Shown here one piece after another: positions 1-10,991 of a stretch of 64,000 nt of DNA. Numbering within the stretch: the stretch's first letter is position 1; each line of letters opens with the position of its first letter. The translations under genes and the position numbers were made by a program. The notes beneath the pieces were generated by a model. It made no database searches. It was not told where the DNA came from and worked only from the letters and a program-made list of their open reading frames with translations. Origin of the DNA: Streptomyces sp. ISL-12 (GTDB lineage Bacteria > Actinomycetota > Actinomycetes > Streptomycetales > Streptomycetaceae); NCBI RefSeq assembly GCF_018614415.1, contig NZ_JAGGOO010000006.1:1-64000 (forward strand), written 5' to 3'.

Positions 1-28
1 CCCGCACCCGCACCCGCACCCACCCCTG
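1..28. repeat. Hexanucleotide tandem repeat (CCCGCA-like)
   Basis: About three to four CCCGCA/CCCACC units at the edge. They lie inside the open frame of the trypsin-like/P-loop gene and encode alternating Gly-Ala on the minus strand. Confidence 0.5.
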
Positions 29-1247
29 GAGAACCGACCCGCACCCCACCGAACCCGTTCAACCCACCCGGTCCGCCGGAAGCGGCCACGACCCGCGCCG
101 CCCGTCCCAGGGCCCGCCCCGCCGCGTCCGCCACGGAGGCGTCGTCGTCCCGGAGGTCCGCTCCCCGCAGCCACAGGGTCGGGGCGGGCCGCGGGCCCCG
201 GCCGCGGCGGTCGGCGAGGGCCGCCAGCTCCGTCGTACGGCCGCTGCCGGGGGCGCCGACGAGGGCGAGGACGTACGCCGGGCTGTCGAGGAAGTCGGCG
301 AACTCCCGTACAGCCACCGCCCGTTCGACCGGCGGCGGCGCGAGGACGGTGCCGGTCCGGCCCGCCGGGACACCGGCCGGGCGGTCCTGGCCGACCGAGG
401 TCGCCGTCAGCTCCAGCACGCCGGCCAGATTGAGGTCGGTGCCGTACGCCGGGACCGTCGCCGCGTTCTCGGCGAGCAGTTCGGCGAGCGGGCCGGGGAC
501 GTGGCCGGGACGCAGCGGCACGGCGAAGCCGAGGTCGCTGTGGCCGGAGCGCAGCGCGGTGCCGAGGACACCGACCACGGCCCCGGTCGTGGCGTCGAGC
601 ACCGGCCCGCCGGCCGCCCCGCCGCCCAGCCGCAGCGCGTCCCTGCCCAGGGTGCCGACGGCCAGTTCCAGCGCGTCGCCGATGAAGTGGAAGCCTTCGG
701 TGGACGTGTACGTCACGTCGGCGGTGCCGAGCACGCGTGCCTCGCGCCAGCCGTCGGCGGCGATCCGCACATAGCTCCCGGCGGTGGGGCCGTCCCCCGC
801 GGTGAGGGGCAGCGGGGCGAGACCGAGGCCCTCGGTGCGGACGAGGGCGAGGTCCAGGCCGGGGAGCGGGATGACCGCGTCGGCGGTCACGGTGCAGCGC
901 CGGTCGCGGGCGCCGTGGAGGACCAGCCGGGGCAGGCCGTCGACGGCCTCGTGGCTGGTGACGACCGTGCCGTGGTGGTCGGCGACGAAACCCGTGCCGC
1001 GGGGGCGGCCGGCCAGGTCGTGGATCCGGACCAGGGCGGGCCCGGCCGGGGCCGGGGGCGGGCCGCCGGCACCCGGCGGTGTCTGCCGCACCGCGACCTC
1101 GCCGGGCGACGCCGCGCCACCCACGTACCGGTCCCTGTCCGGGTCCGGGTCCCCGTTCCGGTCCGAATCCCCGTTCCGGTCCCGGTCCCGCGACGTCACC
1201 GTCGTCAGGTCCCGCGCCGACCTCGTCTTCCGGTGCCGCGACGTCAT
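1..1247 (-). CDS. Trypsin-like (inactive?) domain fused to P-loop NTPase, partial at left edge
   Basis: The frame is open from an ATG at 1247, preceded by GGGGGAGG, to the window edge, so only about 415 N-terminal residues are visible. After a charged Arg/Asp-rich stretch (about 1-60) comes a chymotrypsin/HtrA-like fold. A His sits in VVTSHEAV (residue 99) and an Asp in GLDLALV (132). The segment that should carry the nucleophile reads GGGAAGGP, with Ala212 where Ser is expected, so protease activity is doubtful. A Walker A motif GAPGSGRT follows at about 331-338 and starts an NTPase domain. This resembles the large actinobacterial trypsin-like/STAND-type ATPases; the C-terminus is not visible. 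Downstream of the truB operon but separated from it by a terminator. Confidence 0.8.
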   Translation of the reverse strand, partial: MTSRHRKTRSARDLTTVTSRDRDRNGDSDRNGDPDPDRDRYVGGAASPGEVAVRQTPPGAGGPPPAPAGPALVRIHDLAGRPRGTGFVADHHGTVVTSHEAVDGLPRLVLHGARDRRCTVTADAVIPLPGLDLALVRTEGLGLAPLPLTAGDGPTAGSYVRIAADGWREARVLGTADVTYTSTEGFHFIGDALELAVGTLGRDALRLGGGAAGGPVLDATTGAVVGVLGTALRSGHSDLGFAVPLRPGHVPGPLAELLAENAATVPAYGTDLNLAGVLELTATSVGQDRPAGVPAGRTGTVLAPPPVERAVAVREFADFLDSPAYVLALVGAPGSGRTTELAALADRRGRGPRPAPTLWLRGADLRDDDASVADAAGRALGRAARVVAASGGPGGLNGFGGVRVGSPGVGAGAGA

Positions 1248-1434
1248 CGTCGAACCTCCCCCGCCGTACGCCGTGCTCTGCGTCCGACGGTAGGCGGGTG
1301 ATGATCAGCGGGACAGATCGTGCGGGGAACGCGCCCCCTTGTGCTCCCCCGGTTCACTCCGAGCGCCTGCCCGGACGGGTGAACAGAGGGGCCCTCTTGG
1401 ATACACCCTAGGGGGTGGGGGAACCGAGGGGGGA

Positions 1435-1479
1435 CCGTGGAGCGGCGGCAAGGACGACCCCGTGTCCGCCGCTCCACGG
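1435..1479 (-). terminator. Terminator of the rimP-truB operon
   Basis: Perfect 14-bp inverted repeat (CCGTGGAGCGGCGG / CCGCCGCTCCACGG) with a 17-nt loop, 24 nt past the truB stop. There is no U-tract, as is usual in Streptomyces. The rest of 1248-1502 presumably holds the promoter of the leftward gene, but I see no convincing hexamers. Confidence 0.75.
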
Positions 1480-1502
1480 GCAGCCGCCCTCAGCCCCCCT
1501 CC

Positions 1503-2408
1503 TCAGCCGAAGACGGCCAGGCTCTTCGCCTTGCCCCGCTGCTCCTCGACCAGCGCGAGCAGCCCGCCTCCGGGGCCGAAGACGGCCACCGCGCCGGCGC
1601 CGGCGTAGACCTCGGGCATCTCCAGCCGCACCCCGTTGGCGAGCAGGCGGGCGCGCCGCTCGTCGACGTCCCAGCGCGGGAACGCGGCCCCGGCCGCCTC
1701 GGCGACCGGCATGACCTCCAGCTCCTGCTGGAGCTGGTCCAGCGTCCGTGCGGCGTCCAGCTTGTACGGCCCGACCCGGGTGCGGCGCAGCGCGGTCAGG
1801 TGGCCGCCGACGCCGAGACCGGCGCCCAGGTCGCGGGCGAGCGCGCGGATGTACGTACCGGAGGAGCAGACCACCGACACCACCAGGTCAAGGACCGGGG
1901 TGCCGTCCTCGGCGACCGCGTCCCGGACGTCGTACACCTGGAAGGAGGAGACGGTGACCGGACGGGCCGGGATGTCGAACTCCTCGCCCTCGCGCGCCCG
2001 CTTGTAGGAGCGCACGCCGTTGATCTTGATGGCGCTGACCTTCGACGGCACCTGCATGATGGCGCCGGTCAGCTCGGCGATCCCCGCGTCGATGGCGTCG
2101 CGGGTGACCTTCGAGGCGTCGGCGCACCCCGTGATCTCGCCCTCGGCGTCGTCGGTCAGGGTGGTCTGGCCGAGCCGGACGGTCCCCACGTACTCCTTCT
2201 CGGTGAGGGCGAGGTGCCCCAGGAGCTTGGTGGCCCGCTCCACGCCGAGGACCAGGACGCCCGTCGCCATCGGGTCGAGCGTGCCGGCGTGCCCGACGCG
2301 CCGCGTGCGGGCGATGCCGCGCATCTTGGCGACGACGTCGTGCGAAGTGAAGCCCGACGGCTTGTCGACGATGACAAGGCCGTCGGGCGTGGTGTGCTTC
2401 TCGGTCAT
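1503..2408 (-). CDS. truB: tRNA pseudouridine(55) synthase TruB
   Basis: 301 aa. Isomerises U55 in the T-loop of tRNAs. The N-terminus LVIVDKPSGFTSHDVV and the motif GHAGTLDPMATGVL, with catalytic Asp45, are diagnostic of TruB. The C-terminal quarter (about 230-301) is the PUA-like domain typical of bacterial and actinobacterial TruB. The ATG overlaps the rbfA stop in an ATGA arrangement, so translation is probably coupled. It is the last gene of the rimP-nusA-ylxR-infB-DUF503-rbfA-truB cluster and is followed by a strong hairpin. Length is normal for the family. Confidence 0.97.
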   Translation of the reverse strand: MTEKHTTPDGLVIVDKPSGFTSHDVVAKMRGIARTRRVGHAGTLDPMATGVLVLGVERATKLLGHLALTEKEYVGTVRLGQTTLTDDAEGEITGCADASKVTRDAIDAGIAELTGAIMQVPSKVSAIKINGVRSYKRAREGEEFDIPARPVTVSSFQVYDVRDAVAEDGTPVLDLVVSVVCSSGTYIRALARDLGAGLGVGGHLTALRRTRVGPYKLDAARTLDQLQQELEVMPVAEAAGAAFPRWDVDERRARLLANGVRLEMPEVYAGAGAVAVFGPGGGLLALVEEQRGKAKSLAVFG

Positions 2409-2878
2409 TTAGCGGTGTCGTCCGTCCCGTCGGCCTCGTCGGCCGCGTCGTCGTCCTCGCCCGGCTTGCGGTACGGGTCCGCCTCACCGGCGTAGCGGGC
2501 GCCCGCGGACGCCTCGCGCACCTTGGCGTCGGACTGCCGCGCCTTGTCGAGGAGGTCCTCGATGTTCTTGGCGGTGTCCGGGAGGGCGTCCATGACGAAG
2601 GCGAGGGTCGGGGTGAACTTCACCCCGGCCGCCTTGCCGACCTCGGAGCGCAGGATGCCCTTGGCGCTCTCCAGGCCCGCCGCGGCGGCCTGCCGCTCCT
2701 CGTCGTCGCCGTAGACCGTGTAGAAGACGGTCGCCTCCCGGAGGTCACCCGTGACCCGGGTGTCCGTGATGGTGACGTGGGTGCCGAGCCGCGGGTCCTT
2801 GATCCCGCGCTGCAGCTTCTGGGCCACCACTTCCCGGATGAGGTCCGCCAGCCTCTTGGCCCGCGCGTTGTCGGCCAC
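2405..2878 (-). CDS. rbfA: Ribosome-binding factor A
   Basis: 157 aa. RbfA binds the 30S subunit during late 16S rRNA maturation and cold adaptation. The N-terminus ADNARAKRLADLIREVV and the KH-like core with IKDPRLGTHVTITDTRVTGD are characteristic. The GTG start at 2878 was chosen because it has GGGAGA about 9 nt upstream and begins at the family's conserved N-terminus; a longer frame upstream to 3016 looks non-coding. The acidic Asp/Glu-rich tail (last about 25 residues) is typical of actinobacterial RbfA. Its stop overlaps the truB start; DUF503 lies 43 bp upstream. Confidence 0.95.
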   Translation of the reverse strand: MADNARAKRLADLIREVVAQKLQRGIKDPRLGTHVTITDTRVTGDLREATVFYTVYGDDEERQAAAAGLESAKGILRSEVGKAAGVKFTPTLAFVMDALPDTAKNIEDLLDKARQSDAKVREASAGARYAGEADPYRKPGEDDDAADEADGTDDTAK

Positions 2879-2921
2879 TGGTCCGTCTCCCGTTCTTTCC
2901 TGGTCGATCTCGTTCTTGGGG

Positions 2922-3215
2922 TCAGTCGTCGTCGCCGTGGAAGCGCCGTCGGACGGACAGCAGCTCCACCTCGGGGCGGCCGGCGACCAGCCGTTCGCAC
3001 CGGTCGAGCACGTCACTGAGGTGCCCGGCGTCGCCGGACACCATGGCCAGGCCGACGACCGCCCGCCGGTGCAGGTCCATGTGGTCCACCTCGGCCGCGC
3101 TCACCGCGTACTTCCGCTGGAGTTCGGCGACGATCGGGCGGACGACGGACCGCTTCTCCTTCAGCGAATGTACGTCGCCGAGGAGGAGGTCGAAGGACAG
3201 CGTCCCCACATACAT
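2922..3215 (-). CDS. DUF503 / YlxP-like ribosome-associated protein
   Basis: 97 aa from the ATG at 3215, which begins MYVGTLSFDLLLGDVHSLKEK, the conserved start of DUF503 (YlxP/YlxQ-neighbour) proteins. Family members sit between infB and rbfA in many Gram-positives and YlxP is thought to help 30S maturation; function here is inferred from that context. An in-frame GTG at 3230 is an alternative start. Two hairpins separate it from infB, suggesting partial termination or RNA processing before this gene. Confidence 0.88.
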   Translation of the reverse strand: MYVGTLSFDLLLGDVHSLKEKRSVVRPIVAELQRKYAVSAAEVDHMDLHRRAVVGLAMVSGDAGHLSDVLDRCERLVAGRPEVELLSVRRRFHGDDD

Positions 3216-3246
3216 GTGCAACCGGTTCACCCGCCGGTCCGGGATC

Positions 3247-3278
3247 GATGGCCCCGCCATCCGTGTGGCGGGGACATC
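3247..3278 (-). terminator. Hairpin between infB and DUF503 (possible attenuator)
   Basis: Arms CCCCGCCA (3252-3259) and TGGCGGGG (3266-3273) with a 6-nt loop; four more base pairs after one mismatch extend the stem to 3247/3278. It lies 32 nt upstream of the DUF503 start. It may be a partial terminator, mRNA stabiliser or processing site within the operon. Confidence 0.55.
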
Positions 3279-3297
3279 AGAACCGTACAACGAACGG

Positions 3298-3340
3298 CCG
3301 GGGCCGATCGACGGATATTGCTTCCGCCGACCGGCCCCGG
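3298..3340 (-). terminator. Second hairpin just after infB
   Basis: Nine-bp inverted repeat CCGGGGCCG (3298-3306) / CGGCCCCGG (3332-3340) with a 25-nt loop, 28 nt beyond the infB stop. Weaker than the neighbouring hairpin; together they would uncouple infB expression from the distal genes. Confidence 0.4.
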
Positions 3341-3368
3341 ACCGCGCCGTCTGGAGAAGACGGGGCTG

Positions 3369-6500
<3,132 letters not shown>

Positions 6501-6538
6501 TTCGCTCCTTTGAGGTCCGGGTTGCGTCCGGACCGTCG

Positions 6539-6583
6539 CTAGTTCATGGGCGTACTCATCGCGTACTCATCGAGTGCTCATCG
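6539..6583 (-). repeat. Tandem 11-nt repeats with overlapping mini-ORFs in the infB leader
   Basis: Reading leftward, GATGAGYACKC is repeated three times with exact 11-nt spacing (ATGs at 6581, 6570 and 6559). Each ATG overlaps the previous TGA (ATGA), giving mini-ORFs M-S-T-R-stop twice, then M-S-T-P-M-N-stop. No clear ribosome binding site precedes them. They sit between ylxR and infB; a regulatory role is speculation. Confidence 0.4.
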
Positions 6584-6679
6584 CAATCTCGACCTGCTTT
6601 CGACTCGCGAGGTACCAAGCCGTACGGGGTTCCGTACGGCACGTCTTACTTGCCGTGGTTGCCCGACCAGCAATCCTGG

Positions 6680-6961
6680 TCAGCAACCCTCTGTCTGCTC
6701 GACGTACTGGCGCAACGCCTTTACGTCGAGCGGTCCCGGGACGCGCAGTGCCCTCGGGAACGCCCGGCGGCGTACCGCCTGGTCGAGACAGACCTGGGTG
6801 GGGTGAACGTACGCACCCCGGCCGGGCAGCGTACCGCGAGGATCGGGGGCGCATTCGCCCTCGACCGCCACGATGCGCAGCAGTCCGGTCTTGGCCGCTC
6901 GCTCCCGGCACCCCACACAGGTGCGTTCAGGGCATGCACGAGCACGCGTCCGGCCAGACAC
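6680..6961 (-). CDS. ylxR: YlxR / RnpM family (DUF448) RNA-binding protein
   Basis: 93 aa with a GTG start. CVGCRERAAKTGLLRIV and GRGAYVHP are the signature blocks of the DUF448/YlxR fold. B. subtilis YlxR (RnpM) binds RNase P RNA and modulates its activity; that role is transferred from the family. The position between nusA and infB is the standard one. The start is supported by GGGGAGG upstream and by the conserved N-terminal RTCVGCR block. The 3' neighbour infB is 179 bp away; nusA ends 112 bp upstream. Confidence 0.93.
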   Translation of the reverse strand: MSGRTRARACPERTCVGCRERAAKTGLLRIVAVEGECAPDPRGTLPGRGAYVHPTQVCLDQAVRRRAFPRALRVPGPLDVKALRQYVEQTEGC

Positions 6962-7073
6962 TCCTAAGTCTACCTCCCCGCGGCGACCTCACCCCTTCGG
7001 GGCAAGAATCGAACACATACCGCCTCGGAAGCTGTCGATGATCTCAGCGTTCCGGCGGCTTAGATCTATTCCC

Positions 7074-8063
7074 TCACTCGGACGGCTGCTGCTCGGTGTC
7101 CGGGCGGATGTCGATGCGCCAGCCGGTGAGCCGGGCCGCGAGGCGGGCGTTCTGCCCCTCCTTGCCGATGGCCAGCGACAGCTGGTAGTCGGGCACGGTC
7201 ACCCGGGCGGAGCGGGCCGCCAGGTCGACGACCTCCACCTTGGTGACACGGGCCGGCGAGAGCGCGTTGGCCACCATGTCGGCCGGGTCGTCCGACCAGT
7301 CGACGATGTCGATCTTCTCGCCGTTCAGCTCGCCCATCACATTGCGGACCCGGCCGCCCATGGGGCCGATGCAGGCGCCCTTGGCGTTGAGCCCGGAGCG
7401 GGTGGAGCGGACGGCGATCTTGCTGCGGTGGCCGGCCTCGCGGGCGATCGCGGCGATCTCGACGCTGCCGTCGGCGATCTCCGGGACCTCCAGGGCGAAC
7501 AGCTTCTTCACCAGGTTCGGGTGGGTACGGGAGAGGGTCACGGACGGGCCGCGGACGCCCTTGGCGACCCGGACGACGTACGACCGCAGGCGGGTGCCGT
7601 GCGGGTAGGTCTCGCCGGGCACCTGCTCCTGCACCGGCAGGATGGCCTCCAGCTTGCCGATGTCGACCAGCACGTTCTTCGGGTCGCGGCCCTGCTGGAC
7701 CACGCCGGTGACGATGTCGCCCTCGCGGCCGGCGTACTCGCCGAGCGTGGCGTCGTCCTCGGCGTCCCGCAGCCGCTGCAGGATGACCTGCTTGGCGGTG
7801 GTGGCGGCGATCCGGCCGAAGTCCGACGGAGTGTCGTCGAACTCGCGCGCCTCCTGCCCCTCCTCCAGGTCGTCCGGGTCCTCCTTCGCCCACACGGTCA
7901 CATGGCCGGTCTCCCGGTCGAGCTTGACGCGCGCGTGGCGGCGGCTTCCCTCGGTGCGGTGGTAGGCGATGAGGAGGGCCGACTCGATCGCCTCGACCAG
8001 CAGGTCGAAGGAGATCTCCTTCTCCCGCACCAAGCCCCGCAGGGCACTCATGTCGATGTCCAC
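7074..8063 (-). CDS. nusA: Transcription termination/antitermination factor NusA
   Basis: 329 aa. Binds RNA polymerase and nascent RNA and governs pausing, termination and antitermination. Domains in order: N-terminal RNAP-binding domain (1-105, [18 protein letters not shown]), S1 domain (about 110-180, [11 protein letters not shown]), KH1 ([22 protein letters not shown]) and KH2 ([20 protein letters not shown]). It lacks the C-terminal acidic repeats of E. coli NusA, as usual in actinobacteria. The GTG at 8063 lies 2 bp after the rimP stop, with the purine-rich 3' end of rimP as ribosome binding site. Confidence 0.97.
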   Translation of the reverse strand: MDIDMSALRGLVREKEISFDLLVEAIESALLIAYHRTEGSRRHARVKLDRETGHVTVWAKEDPDDLEEGQEAREFDDTPSDFGRIAATTAKQVILQRLRDAEDDATLGEYAGREGDIVTGVVQQGRDPKNVLVDIGKLEAILPVQEQVPGETYPHGTRLRSYVVRVAKGVRGPSVTLSRTHPNLVKKLFALEVPEIADGSVEIAAIAREAGHRSKIAVRSTRSGLNAKGACIGPMGGRVRNVMGELNGEKIDIVDWSDDPADMVANALSPARVTKVEVVDLAARSARVTVPDYQLSLAIGKEGQNARLAARLTGWRIDIRPDTEQQPSE

Positions 8064-8065
8064 GG

Positions 8066-8596
8066 CTACGCCTCCTCCTCTTCTTCCTTCATGTCGTTCT
8101 CGTCATGCTGGTGTTGCTTGTCCTTGCGGTTGAACTCGACCTGGACCCTCGCCTTGGCGATCTCGTCGAAAGCGAGGCTGCGGGCGGTGGCCTTGCGACC
8201 CTTCACGCCGGGTACTTCGAGGTCGAGTCCGTCGTCGTCCACGCCGAGGATCCGGGCGACCAGCTCGCCGCCCTCGGTGAGCTGGAACCTCACCAGGCGG
8301 TCGACGGCCCGTACGTAGTGCCGGTGTTCCGTCAGTTCGCGCTCCGCGCCCGGGGTGCCGACCTCCAGGGTGTACTCCCCCGCGCCCATCGCGTCCGTCT
8401 CGTCGAGCTTCGCCGAGAGCGCGCGGCTCACATCGGCGATCGCGTCCAGGTCCGCACCGGTGTCGGAGTCGACGACGACGCGCAGCACCCGCTTGCGTCC
8501 GACCGAGTCCACCGCGATCTCTTCCAGATCCAGACCCTGGGAGGCGACCAGCGGTTCCAGCAGTTCTCGCAGCCTCTCGCTCTGGGTGGTGCTCAT
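8066..8596 (-). CDS. rimP: Ribosome maturation factor RimP
   Basis: 176 aa. Required for early 30S maturation. It has an N-terminal alpha/beta domain ([19 protein letters not shown]...RVVVDSD), the central [20 protein letters not shown] segment (consensus YxLEVSSPGxxRPL) and an SH3-like C-terminal domain, followed by a His/Glu-rich acidic tail ending EEEEEA. The ATG at 8596 has GAGGAG eight nt upstream. An open frame to 9292 upstream is antisense to the lipoprotein gene and was discarded. First gene of the leftward ribosome-biogenesis operon. Confidence 0.96.
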   Translation of the reverse strand: MSTTQSERLRELLEPLVASQGLDLEEIAVDSVGRKRVLRVVVDSDTGADLDAIADVSRALSAKLDETDAMGAGEYTLEVGTPGAERELTEHRHYVRAVDRLVRFQLTEGGELVARILGVDDDGLDLEVPGVKGRKATARSLAFDEIAKARVQVEFNRKDKQHQHDENDMKEEEEEA

Positions 8597-8623
8597 CCGG
8601 GTGACTCCTCGGCCGCGTGTGCT

Positions 8624-8652
8624 GTTGTGGGACGGTGCGCGTGTCAGGTCAA
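8624..8652 (-). promoter_or_regulatory. Putative promoter of the rimP operon
   Basis: On the minus strand TTGACC (8647-8652), a 17-bp spacer and CACAAC (8624-8629). The -35 is good, the -10 poor. It is placed about 28 nt upstream of the rimP start in the 248-bp divergent region 8597-8844; the opposite promoter for the lipoprotein gene was not resolved. Confidence 0.35.
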
Positions 8653-8844
8653 AGGGTATCCGGTCGCGGGGGGTGTTGCCGTCCACCCGGGCTCGACGGT
8701 GCCGCTGAGTGGCGCCGGGCGGCCTCCCGGGTACGGTGATCAAGGCGCGCGCCGCCTCCGGCGCCCGCCTCCCCGTTCCCTCCCGTCTCCCTCCCGCTTC
8801 CCCCTTCCCGCCCCTTCCGTACGAGCCTGCCGAGGACGTCTGCC

Positions 8845-9387
8845 GTGTCGTCGTTGCCCTCATCGCCGCGCCCGCCCTCACGACCGCGCAGAAGGAGTCT
8901 GTTCGCCGCGGCCGCCGGGGCCGTGCTGCTGGCCGGCTGTACCGGTTCCTCCGGTTCCGGCGAGCCGGACGCCGCCTCCCGGGCCGCCGACCGGGCACGC
9001 GCGCGTGCCGCGCGGGACAGCGCGGAACTGGCCGGGCGGTACGCCGCGGTGATCGCCGCGCACCCCGCGCTGGCGGAGCGGCTGGATCCGCTGCGCGCGG
9101 AAGTACTCCGGCACGCGGCGGCGTTCGGCGGGGCGCGCGCCGTCTCCCCGTCGGTCTCCCCCTCCGGTTCGGCACGGGCCGCGGGGCCGGACGACGGTTC
9201 CACCGCCGACGCCGTACCGGCCGCCGAGAAGGACGCGCTCGCCCTGCTGGCCGCCGCCGAGCGGAAGCTGGCCGACCGGCGGACGGCGGCACTGGCGGAC
9301 GTGCCGGGCGAGCTGGCCCGGCTGCTGGCCTCGGTGGCGGCGGCCGGGGCGGGACACGTGTATCTGCTGACGGAGGGCGACCGGTGA
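8845..9387 (+). CDS. Putative Tat-type lipoprotein of unknown function
   Basis: 180 aa from a GTG with GAGGAC upstream. The N-terminus has an Arg-rich n-region (PRPPSRPRRRSLFAAAAG), a hydrophobic stretch and a lipobox LLAGC, so the mature protein is probably lipid-anchored on the outer face of the membrane, possibly via Tat. The mature part is Ala/Arg-rich and helical (about 45-105 and 125-175), with a Ser/Pro/Gly linker. I recognise no family. Its stop overlaps the GTG of the ferritin-like DUF4439 gene (GTGA), so the two are translationally coupled and probably act together. Confidence 0.8.
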   Translation: MSSLPSSPRPPSRPRRRSLFAAAAGAVLLAGCTGSSGSGEPDAASRAADRARARAARDSAELAGRYAAVIAAHPALAERLDPLRAEVLRHAAAFGGARAVSPSVSPSGSARAAGPDDGSTADAVPAAEKDALALLAAAERKLADRRTAALADVPGELARLLASVAAAGAGHVYLLTEGDR

Positions 9388-9872
9388 GCGACGAGTCCGG
9401 GAAGAGCGAGAAGGACGAGAAGAAGCGGGAGCTGAAGGCGCTGCAGGCGGTCCTGGCGGCCGAGCACGCGGCGGTCTACGGCTACGGGGTCGTCGGCGCC
9501 CGGGTGGGTGAGGACCGGCGCACGGAAGCGCGGATGGCGTACGACGCGCACCGGGCCCGGAGGGACGCGCTGGGGCGCGAGGTGCGCGACCTCGGGGCGA
9601 CGCCGGTCGCCGCCCGGGCCGGGTACGCGCTGCCCTTCCCGGTGCCCGACGCGGCCTCGGCGGCGCGGCTGGCGGCGGAGCTGGAGGAACGGGTGGCCGG
9701 GGTCTACTCGGACCTGGTGCGGGCGGCCGGCGGCGAGCGCCGGAAGGCGGCGGCCGAGGCGCTGCGGGAGGCGGCGGTCCGCGCGGTGCGCTGGCGCGGC
9801 GGGAGCGTAGCCTTCCCAGGGCTCGCCGAGCGGGCCGGTACGGCGCCGGCCTCGGCGGCACCGACCGCGTGA
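9384..9872 (+). CDS. DUF4439 ferritin-like domain protein
   Basis: 162 aa, four-helix ferritin-like protein. The N-terminal helix LKALQAVLAAEHAAVYGYGVVGARVG carries the Glu-His pair (AEHAAVY) typical of DUF4439, and AARLAAELEERVAGVYSDLV forms the later helix. Metal binding is possible but not shown. The GTG start overlaps the upstream stop by GTGA. It pairs with the preceding lipoprotein and is followed after 42 bp by the phosphotransferase-like gene. The hydrophilic Lys/Glu-rich N-terminus argues against a signal peptide. Confidence 0.85.
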   Translation: MSDESGKSEKDEKKRELKALQAVLAAEHAAVYGYGVVGARVGEDRRTEARMAYDAHRARRDALGREVRDLGATPVAARAGYALPFPVPDAASAARLAAELEERVAGVYSDLVRAAGGERRKAAAEALREAAVRAVRWRGGSVAFPGLAERAGTAPASAAPTA

Positions 9873-9914
9873 CACGTACGGGGAGCGCCCCTACGGGAAG
9901 GGAACGGCTCGCGC

Positions 9915-10814
9915 ATGGCTTTCGAACCGCCGCGGCGTCTGGTCAGGGCGCTCGGTGAGACGGCACCGGACGGTGACGACTGGTTGGCGAGTCTGCCCGA
10001 GGCGGCTCGCCAAGCCGTCGGTCTACGCGGGTTGACCGTCGAGCGGACGGTGGTGCCCGGCGGGCGCGGCAGCCTGGTGGTGCTGGTGCACACCGCCGAC
10101 GGGACGCCCGCGGTGCTGAAGCTGGCCCCGCCCCGGGCGCGGCCGGAGAGCGAGCGGGCGGCGCTGGCGCACTGGGACGGCCGGGGTGCCGTGCGGTTGC
10201 TGGAGCCTTTCGTGACCGAGGGCGTCCTGCTGCTGGAGCGGCTGCATCCGGAGGTGTCGGTGCGGTCGCTGCCGGAGGCGCGGGCGCTGCTGGAGGCGGC
10301 GGGGTCGCTGCGGCGGCTGTGGGTGGCGCCGCCCGCGGAGCATCCCTTCGAGACGGTGGCCGAGCGGACCGGGCGGCAGGCGGCGGCGATGCGCGCGGGG
10401 GCCGAGGCCGACCCGGCGGTGGCGCCGCTGGTGGACGCGGCCCTGGCGGTGCGCGCGGAGCTGCTGGCCGGGCCTGCTCAGGAGCGGTTGCTGCACGGTA
10501 CGTTCCGGCAGAGCAAGGTGCTCGCCGGGGACCGGATGCCGTGGCTGGCCGTGGGGCCCGACCCGGTGGTGGGCGAGCCGGCCTTCGACCTGGCCCGGCT
10601 GGTGCGGGACCGGGTGGAGGACCTGATCGCCCAGCCGTCCGGCGCCTCCACGGTCCGGCGCCGGATCAAGCGGCTCGCGGAGTCCCTGGAGGTCGACCGG
10701 GAGCGGCTGCGCGGCTGGACCCTGTTCCGGGCCGTGGAGTCGGGCGTACGGGCGTCGCGGGTCGGCCGCCCCCAGGACGCGGAACTGCTGCTGGAGTTCG
10801 CGGGCTGGCTGTGA
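9915..10814 (+). CDS. Aminoglycoside/hydroxyurea phosphotransferase-family protein with degenerate catalytic loop
   Basis: 299 aa. Overall layout matches the APH/hydroxyurea phosphotransferase family: an N-lobe with VLKLAPP (ATP-binding Lys region, about residue 74), a hinge LLLERL, and a C-lobe ending in PDPVVGEPAFDLARLVRDR, the family's metal-binding segment. The catalytic loop, normally HGDxHxxN, reads LLHGTFRQSKVLA: the catalytic Asp is Thr and the Asn is Lys. It may therefore be a pseudokinase or use another mechanism, and annotation as antibiotic resistance would be unsafe. Last gene of the rightward trio; followed by the composite repeat. Confidence 0.8.
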   Translation: MAFEPPRRLVRALGETAPDGDDWLASLPEAARQAVGLRGLTVERTVVPGGRGSLVVLVHTADGTPAVLKLAPPRARPESERAALAHWDGRGAVRLLEPFVTEGVLLLERLHPEVSVRSLPEARALLEAAGSLRRLWVAPPAEHPFETVAERTGRQAAAMRAGAEADPAVAPLVDAALAVRAELLAGPAQERLLHGTFRQSKVLAGDRMPWLAVGPDPVVGEPAFDLARLVRDRVEDLIAQPSGASTVRRRIKRLAESLEVDRERLRGWTLFRAVESGVRASRVGRPQDAELLLEFAGWL

Positions 10815-10844
10815 GGGTCGCCTCCGGCGGTGCCGAGGGTGGCC

Positions 10845-10975
10845 GCCTGCGGGGGCCCGTGGCCGGGGGATGAGGGTGCGCGGAGGGCGTCCCGTCGCGG
10901 GGCGGCTCTGGCGGGTGCCTGCGGCGGCCCGTGGCCGGCCGGTGGGGGTGCGCGGAGCGCGTCCGGTGGTCTTGT
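10845..10975. repeat. Composite repeat, part C (two degenerate tandem units)
   Basis: Two related units (10845-10904 and 10917-10975) share CCTGCGG-GG-CCCGTGGCCGG and then GGGTGCGCGGAG-GCGTCC. A similar unit stands at 50589-50640 in front of the second copy of parts A and B. No coding potential is evident. Confidence 0.55.
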
Positions 10976-10991
10976 GGGGCGGGGCCGGGCC

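Noticed and set aside
8649-9875. 408-codon leftward frame opposite the lipoprotein and DUF4439 genes
   Set aside because: The rightward genes have starts, lipobox and domain matches; the antisense frame is Arg/Ser/Ala noise.
9915-10814. Annotation as aminoglycoside resistance gene
   Set aside because: Catalytic Asp and Asn of the APH loop are missing and the gene is in a chromosomal core context.
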